Shown here: positions 60,616-64,000 of the stretch, piece after piece
Layout of the letters: the number at the start of each line of letters is the position of its first letter
How positions within the stretch are numbered: position 1 is the stretch's first letter
Assembly: GCA_903899015.1 (NCBI GenBank)
Contig: CAIUHP010000018.1
Coordinates: forward strand, 26,631 to 90,630
Source: an uncultured Armatimonadota bacterium
Lineage (GTDB): Bacteria; Armatimonadota; Fimbriimonadia; Fimbriimonadales; Fimbriimonadaceae
Direction: 5' to 3'
DNA: 64,000 nucleotides
Translations under genes and position numbers: made by a program
Notes under the pieces: generated by a model
What the model was told of the DNA's origin: nothing
Databases searched by the model: none
What the model saw: only the letters and a program-made list of their open reading frames with translations

Positions 60616-61128
60616 ATGCGCACGATAACCTCCACCCTAGTAGCGCTTGCGGTTATAAGCACCGCAAGTGCAGACCTCAAATCAGATATCAACACCATGA
60701 ATACCGCCGTCACCAAAGCCTTCATGAAGAAAGACTTTGTAGCGGTCGAAAAGGCGATGAAAGCGGGATTGGCACCCGGGTTCAAATACGTGGAAGCCGG
60801 TAAGACCCAGACCTTCGATGAAATGTTTCAAGGCGTTAAGGGCGGCCTTGGTGCTCTCTCGAAGATCACTAACGCCAAGGCGGTCACTTCGAACCTGAAG
60901 ATCAAAGGGAATTCCGCAACTGGGACGACCACTCACACCATTGAAGCCATCATGGTCATGGACAAGAAGCCTCACAAGATGGTGATGGTAGGCACCTCTA
61001 AAGACGAATTCAAGAAATTCGGAAAAGACTGGAAAATGACCGTCATGACTTGGGGATCGCAAACCATGACCCTCGACGGCAAACCGATGGGCCCCGCGAT
61101 GTCCGGCTCCCGACCTCCCAAGAAATAA
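60616..61128 (+). CDS. Secreted NTF2/DUF4440-like small protein
   Basis: The 170-residue protein has a short signal peptide (ITSTLVALAVISTASA), then an alpha+beta domain with helices first (NTMNTAVTKAFMKKDFVAVE) and strands later (FGKDWKMTVMTWGSQTMTL), the order of SnoaL/DUF4440 proteins, which are often ligand-binding or scaffold-like. No catalytic residues were assigned. The C-terminal tail is P/K-rich. It looks monocistronic. Confidence 0.55.
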   Translation: MRTITSTLVALAVISTASADLKSDINTMNTAVTKAFMKKDFVAVEKAMKAGLAPGFKYVEAGKTQTFDEMFQGVKGGLGALSKITNAKAVTSNLKIKGNSATGTTTHTIEAIMVMDKKPHKMVMVGTSKDEFKKFGKDWKMTVMTWGSQTMTLDGKPMGPAMSGSRPPKK

Positions 61129-61174
61129 GCCTTAGTCATCCGGCCCGGACTGACGATTCCACTTATTAACCTTG

Positions 61175-61206
61175 AGCCCAATCATTCGCTTGCGAGTGGT
61201 TGGGCT
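61175..61206 (+). terminator. Hairpin after the NTF2-like gene
   Basis: AGCCCAATCATTC and GAGTGGTTGGGCT form a 13-bp stem with two G-U pairs and a 6-base loop. It lies 47 bases after the stop; the T tract is short (GATTTATG), so it is a probable but weak terminator. Confidence 0.55.
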
Positions 61207-61307
61207 GATTTATGAAATATCGCAAGCTCCTTGAGATGTTCAGTCGAAGTTTGTTCCATTGACGCTTCATCGCCTAATGAAGTGTGGAAAAGGTAAAACC
61301 CCAAGCC

Positions 61308-61646
61308 ATGACTCGTGTCTTCTGCTATATCCGTCCTCATCGGCTTGAGCCGGTCAAATCTGCGATCGCAGCATTGGGAGTGAACGGATTAAGCGTGTCA
61401 GACGTTCGCGGAACGGGCAACTCGCCCGAAACCTCGGATTGGTTTGGCGGAGAAGATGGATTGGTCGCTTTGCCGATCCGTTCACGAGTCGAAGTGGTTG
61501 CTCCCGATGAACTTACTGAAGAGATCATCCAAGCAATTTTAGAAAATGCTTTCACTGGTGAAGACGGTGATGGCAAAGTTTTCGTCGAGAAAATAGTCGA
61601 CGCAATCCGAATAAGAACGCTAGAACGAGGCGATGCCGCGATCTAG
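61308..61646 (+). CDS. P-II family signal protein with altered T-loop
   Basis: The 112-residue protein (from ATG 61308; a GTG at 61284 opens the same frame) follows the PII fold: MTRVFCYIRPHRLEPVKSAI, ALGVNGLSVSDVRG, VVAPDELTEEIIQAI, then TGEDGDGKVFVEKIV and RIRTLERG. The B and C loops that bind ATP and 2-oxoglutarate are kept (TG-x-x-GDGK-x-F; R-x-R-T-x-ERG). The T-loop that normally holds Q39 and the uridylylated tyrosine (YRGAEY) is replaced by NSPETSDWFGGEDG, so it lacks the usual modification site. Partner and targets are unknown; no amtB, glnA or glnD is near. Confidence 0.85.
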   Translation: MTRVFCYIRPHRLEPVKSAIAALGVNGLSVSDVRGTGNSPETSDWFGGEDGLVALPIRSRVEVVAPDELTEEIIQAILENAFTGEDGDGKVFVEKIVDAIRIRTLERGDAAI

Positions 61647-61704
61647 ATCGAATTCTTAAGCCTTAACTTCCGTCATACTTGTCGCAACAGGAAGTCTGAA
61701 TACG

Positions 61705-63558
61705 ATGAATGCCCTTCTTCTCGCCACCGCATTTCTTGCCCTAGCTTCTCCAAGCAAGGCCCCCGTGAAAGTTCACGTGGATTCCGTGAATGGTGATGTC
61801 ATCACCGGAGAGCACACGTTCAAGGTCACGGTCGACTCTTCGAACCTAGTCACCCAGGTTGAGTTTTACTTCAACGATGACCTACGCGATAAGGCCACAA
61901 GCACCCCCTATAAATTTGTTATCGACAGCTTGAGCGAAACAGATGGGATGGCAAAGGTCCGATTCAAAGCCTACACCTCCGAAGGAGAGACTGGCGAAGC
62001 CACTGTCAACGTCAAGATCGATAACGGAATCGACAAGGGCGCGGACTTCCACATTAAGGCTGGCATGGCTAGCCTCCAAGACGGAAAGTGGGACAATGCA
62101 ATCACCGAAGGAAGAATCGCTCTAAAAATTGACGCGAAATCCTCGGCAGCCCGATTAGTCGTGGCCCGCGCCTATCAGCATAAGAATGCTTTCGATAAAG
62201 CTCAGAAATATGCGGAAGACGTTCTGACGACCGAGCCAGAGAATCCGTTTGCACTCGATCTTCTCTCCATCATCAAGCTTCAGCAAGCCTTCACCACGTT
62301 CAACCGTGGATCAGGCGACAAGAACGAGACGTTGAAGACCATCGGCGATGCGATGAAATCTGCCGTCAACAGTCGAAAGAAGTCGTTGGATGCAGTGGTC
62401 GACAAAATGCCTGCTCCGACTCCAACTAACTTCATTCCTTATATGGACGCTGCTCTGCGTGCAGGACGGTATTCGCTCGTTTCCAGCTTCTTAACTCCTT
62501 TATTCGATAAGGACAACCGTCGAAACGACGTTGCCAACAGATTGGCATTTGCGCAGATCCGAATGGGCCGGTTTACGGATGCTCTCAATACTCTTATTGA
62601 GTTAAAGAAATACGGAACTCTTGATGCTTATGGCAGTGCAACTATCGCCGTTCTTTACGCCGAAGCAGGCTTAGTTCAAAATTCAGACGACGCAATCAAG
62701 GAAGCCATTCTTTCTGACGCCGATGCACCCATCGTTTCCACGGCACAAGCCTACATTGCGCTCAAGTTCGTTCGAACTCGTGTGGCAAACCAGAATACGA
62801 TGGGGCTGAACTACGACGATCTTAGCGGTAAAGACACCCCTGCTAAAATTGAAGCCCGCAACACACTCAGCCAGATTCTCCGACAGTTAGCCCGCGATCA
62901 AGGTCAACGAACCGAAGTCAACTACTACCTGTGCGCGCTCAACAATAAGCTTGAGAACTTCGACACTGCTCGAAAGAACTTTGAGCAAGCGGTTCTGACC
63001 GAGCCTACGAACTACGATGCTTATATCGAGCAGGGCAACAAGTCCATCTTGATTAGCATGCAGGGCAAGCTTGAGAAGAACGAGATCGCATTCCTTTACG
63101 ACAACGCTCGAACAATGTTCGTTGCCGCTCTTGAAGGTCGACCTTCTTCAGCTTCCGCACTCACTGGTCTTTCACTCGTCGCTTCCTTCCAAGGCAAGCC
63201 CGAGGAGGCGATCAAGTGGGGAGATGCCGCGGTACATGCCGAACCTCAGTATGCTCCTGGCTACGTAGCGCTCTGCTCGGCCTACACAGCTGCTGAAGCA
63301 GCTGAAACTTCGCTGGCTTACAGCACAAGACAGCAAGGCAACAAACTGACCTCCAACTCAGAGCGAGCCGACAACGAGATCAAAGCCCGAGCCCATGAGG
63401 CGAAAGCTGGAGAGTACAGCCGAATTGGCCGCGAAGCTCTTGCGAAAGCTCAGAAGCTCGATACCAAGATCCAAGGCACTGAACTCACCAAGCCTAAAGC
63501 CGCTTGGAGATACTACAACGTAGGCGGCCGAGTTCCGGTTCTGCCCATGCCAAACTAA
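61705..63558 (+). CDS. Exported TPR protein with N-terminal Ig-like domain
   Basis: The 617-residue protein starts with a signal (NALLLATAFLALASPSKA), then a beta-sandwich-like segment (about 22-112: VKVHVDSVNGDVITGEHTF, VEFYFNDDLRD, the fold used by Ig-like adhesin modules). The rest is helical TPR repeats (DKAQKYAEDVLTTEPENPFA, EKFDTARKNFEQAVLTEPTN-type units). TPR proteins of this kind scaffold outer-membrane or periplasmic complexes. No enzymatic motif was found. A clear terminator follows. Confidence 0.8.
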   Translation: MNALLLATAFLALASPSKAPVKVHVDSVNGDVITGEHTFKVTVDSSNLVTQVEFYFNDDLRDKATSTPYKFVIDSLSETDGMAKVRFKAYTSEGETGEATVNVKIDNGIDKGADFHIKAGMASLQDGKWDNAITEGRIALKIDAKSSAARLVVARAYQHKNAFDKAQKYAEDVLTTEPENPFALDLLSIIKLQQAFTTFNRGSGDKNETLKTIGDAMKSAVNSRKKSLDAVVDKMPAPTPTNFIPYMDAALRAGRYSLVSSFLTPLFDKDNRRNDVANRLAFAQIRMGRFTDALNTLIELKKYGTLDAYGSATIAVLYAEAGLVQNSDDAIKEAILSDADAPIVSTAQAYIALKFVRTRVANQNTMGLNYDDLSGKDTPAKIEARNTLSQILRQLARDQGQRTEVNYYLCALNNKLENFDTARKNFEQAVLTEPTNYDAYIEQGNKSILISMQGKLEKNEIAFLYDNARTMFVAALEGRPSSASALTGLSLVASFQGKPEEAIKWGDAAVHAEPQYAPGYVALCSAYTAAEAAETSLAYSTRQQGNKLTSNSERADNEIKARAHEAKAGEYSRIGREALAKAQKLDTKIQGTELTKPKAAWRYYNVGGRVPVLPMPN

Positions 63559-63574
63559 AGCACCCACTCACAAA

Positions 63575-63610
63575 GAAAGGGTCAGGCATGCATTGTCTGG
63601 CCCTTTTTTG
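63575..63610 (+). terminator. Intrinsic terminator after the TPR gene
   Basis: AAAGGGTCAGGCA and TGTCTGGCCCTTT pair closely around TGCAT, followed by TTTTTTGG. It is 17 bases after the stop of the TPR gene. Confidence 0.88.
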
Positions 63611-63864
63611 GTTTTAATCCATGGCACAACGATTCGCTTTCTTATCAATTCCTGTCTTCCAACCCCTAATCGTGAGTCTTTTGGCCTATCTATTCTCGAT
63701 TGGACGCCTAAAGACAAGAAGTGTTTTTGCACATTAATTCACGCTATTTAAACTGTTATTTTAACGGCACTCCTGTTCCTTTGAATCTAAAGTTACTCAC
63801 GCTTGCTCACGGCCAAGTTACTGATCTCTTACTTCAATCTCCAAACTAATCGGCATCAAGGGCT

Positions 63865-64000
63865 CTATGAGATTTTGTGTGGATGGAGTTCAAGTTTTCC
63901 CAGGAAGAATAGGATTGCAATTCTGAAGTTTCCAAATTGTCTGAATCCTCTTGCTACAGTCTTAATCTCCTGAATGAGAGCATTGACGGCTTCCCCGTAC
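63865..64000 (-). mobile_element. ISL3-family transposase, C-terminal 44 codons (runs off the window)
   Basis: The reverse strand is open from 64000 to a stop at 63865 and reads YGEAVNALIQEIKTVARGFR, then QFGNFRIAILFFLGKLELHP. This fits the end of ISL3 (IS204/IS1001/IS1165-type) DDE transposases, with the conserved E-x-x-N-x-x-I-x-x-I-K helix and (G)FR-x-x-x-NF-R block, the E being the third catalytic residue. Whether the element is complete cannot be seen. The end should lie within 63611-63864; no terminal inverted repeat could be recognised without its partner. Confidence 0.78.

Overview
The window reads as a chromosomal segment of a diderm environmental bacterium, most likely Armatimonadota (Fimbriimonas-like). 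This placement is inferred from gene content: three prepilin proteins share the N-terminal [18 protein letters not shown] block and a late DGHA motif, a style common in Armatimonadota and Planctomycetota. There is also a Kdo transferase (waaA) for LPS, many glycoside hydrolases with LacI regulators, PQQ-propeller/Ig-repeat secreted proteins, and frequent TTG starts. No 16S rRNA or ribosomal gene is present to confirm it.

Layout. 1-1700: a partial thioredoxin-like gene, tRNA-Ala(CGC), imperfect direct repeats and one prepilin. 1.7-9 kb: a GT-C membrane glycosyltransferase converges on a tight six-gene minus-strand operon (GT2 glycosyltransferase, a CofD/YvcK-like protein fused to a second GT2-like domain, HAD phosphatase, nucleotidyltransferase, NAD-dependent epimerase, GtrA flippase). 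Together they look like a Gtr-type lipid-linked-sugar glycosylation system with its own sugar-nucleotide supply. 9.3-21 kb: GH95 fucosidase, DPP-IV-like peptidase, acyltransferase 3, a remnant of an RND pump, a Tat-exported GH36-like enzyme, a GNAT acetyltransferase and a tricorn-like protease. 21-29.5 kb: a CRP-like regulator, then GH29 fucosidase, LacI, operator, prepilin, hairpin, lipoprotein, flavin-dependent halogenase-like enzyme and GH16. 29.6-42.8 kb (minus strand): a LacI-first operon with two phased operators, then prepilin, hairpin, small anchored protein, ABC sugar importer (binding protein and two permeases), GH30 with RICIN, DUF5107-TPR protein and GH2. This looks like a galactan or arabinogalactan utilisation unit. 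42.9-49.5 kb: a PQQ-propeller/Ig-repeat secreted protein, TetA-like MFS pump, frameshifted tandem universal stress protein, coaD and a cysteine-less redoxin. 49.6-64 kb: mostly housekeeping (uvrC, purE-waaA-purC, PfkB kinase, PII-like protein, coiled-coil protein), a second sugar importer whose binding protein is fused to its permease, a TPR protein, and at the right edge the C-terminus of an ISL3-type transposase.

How it fits together. The two LacI loci share one plan: regulator, prepilin, strong hairpin, small membrane-anchored protein, then catabolic genes, with a CG-centred operator just downstream of a plausible -10. That recurrence suggests a sugar-induced surface filament or anchor working with the hydrolases. 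The most unusual single proteins are the CofD-like/GT2 fusion, the solute-binding-protein/permease fusion and the halogenase-like enzyme inside a polysaccharide locus. Neither ABC importer has an ATPase gene here, so a shared MsmK-type ATPase elsewhere is implied.
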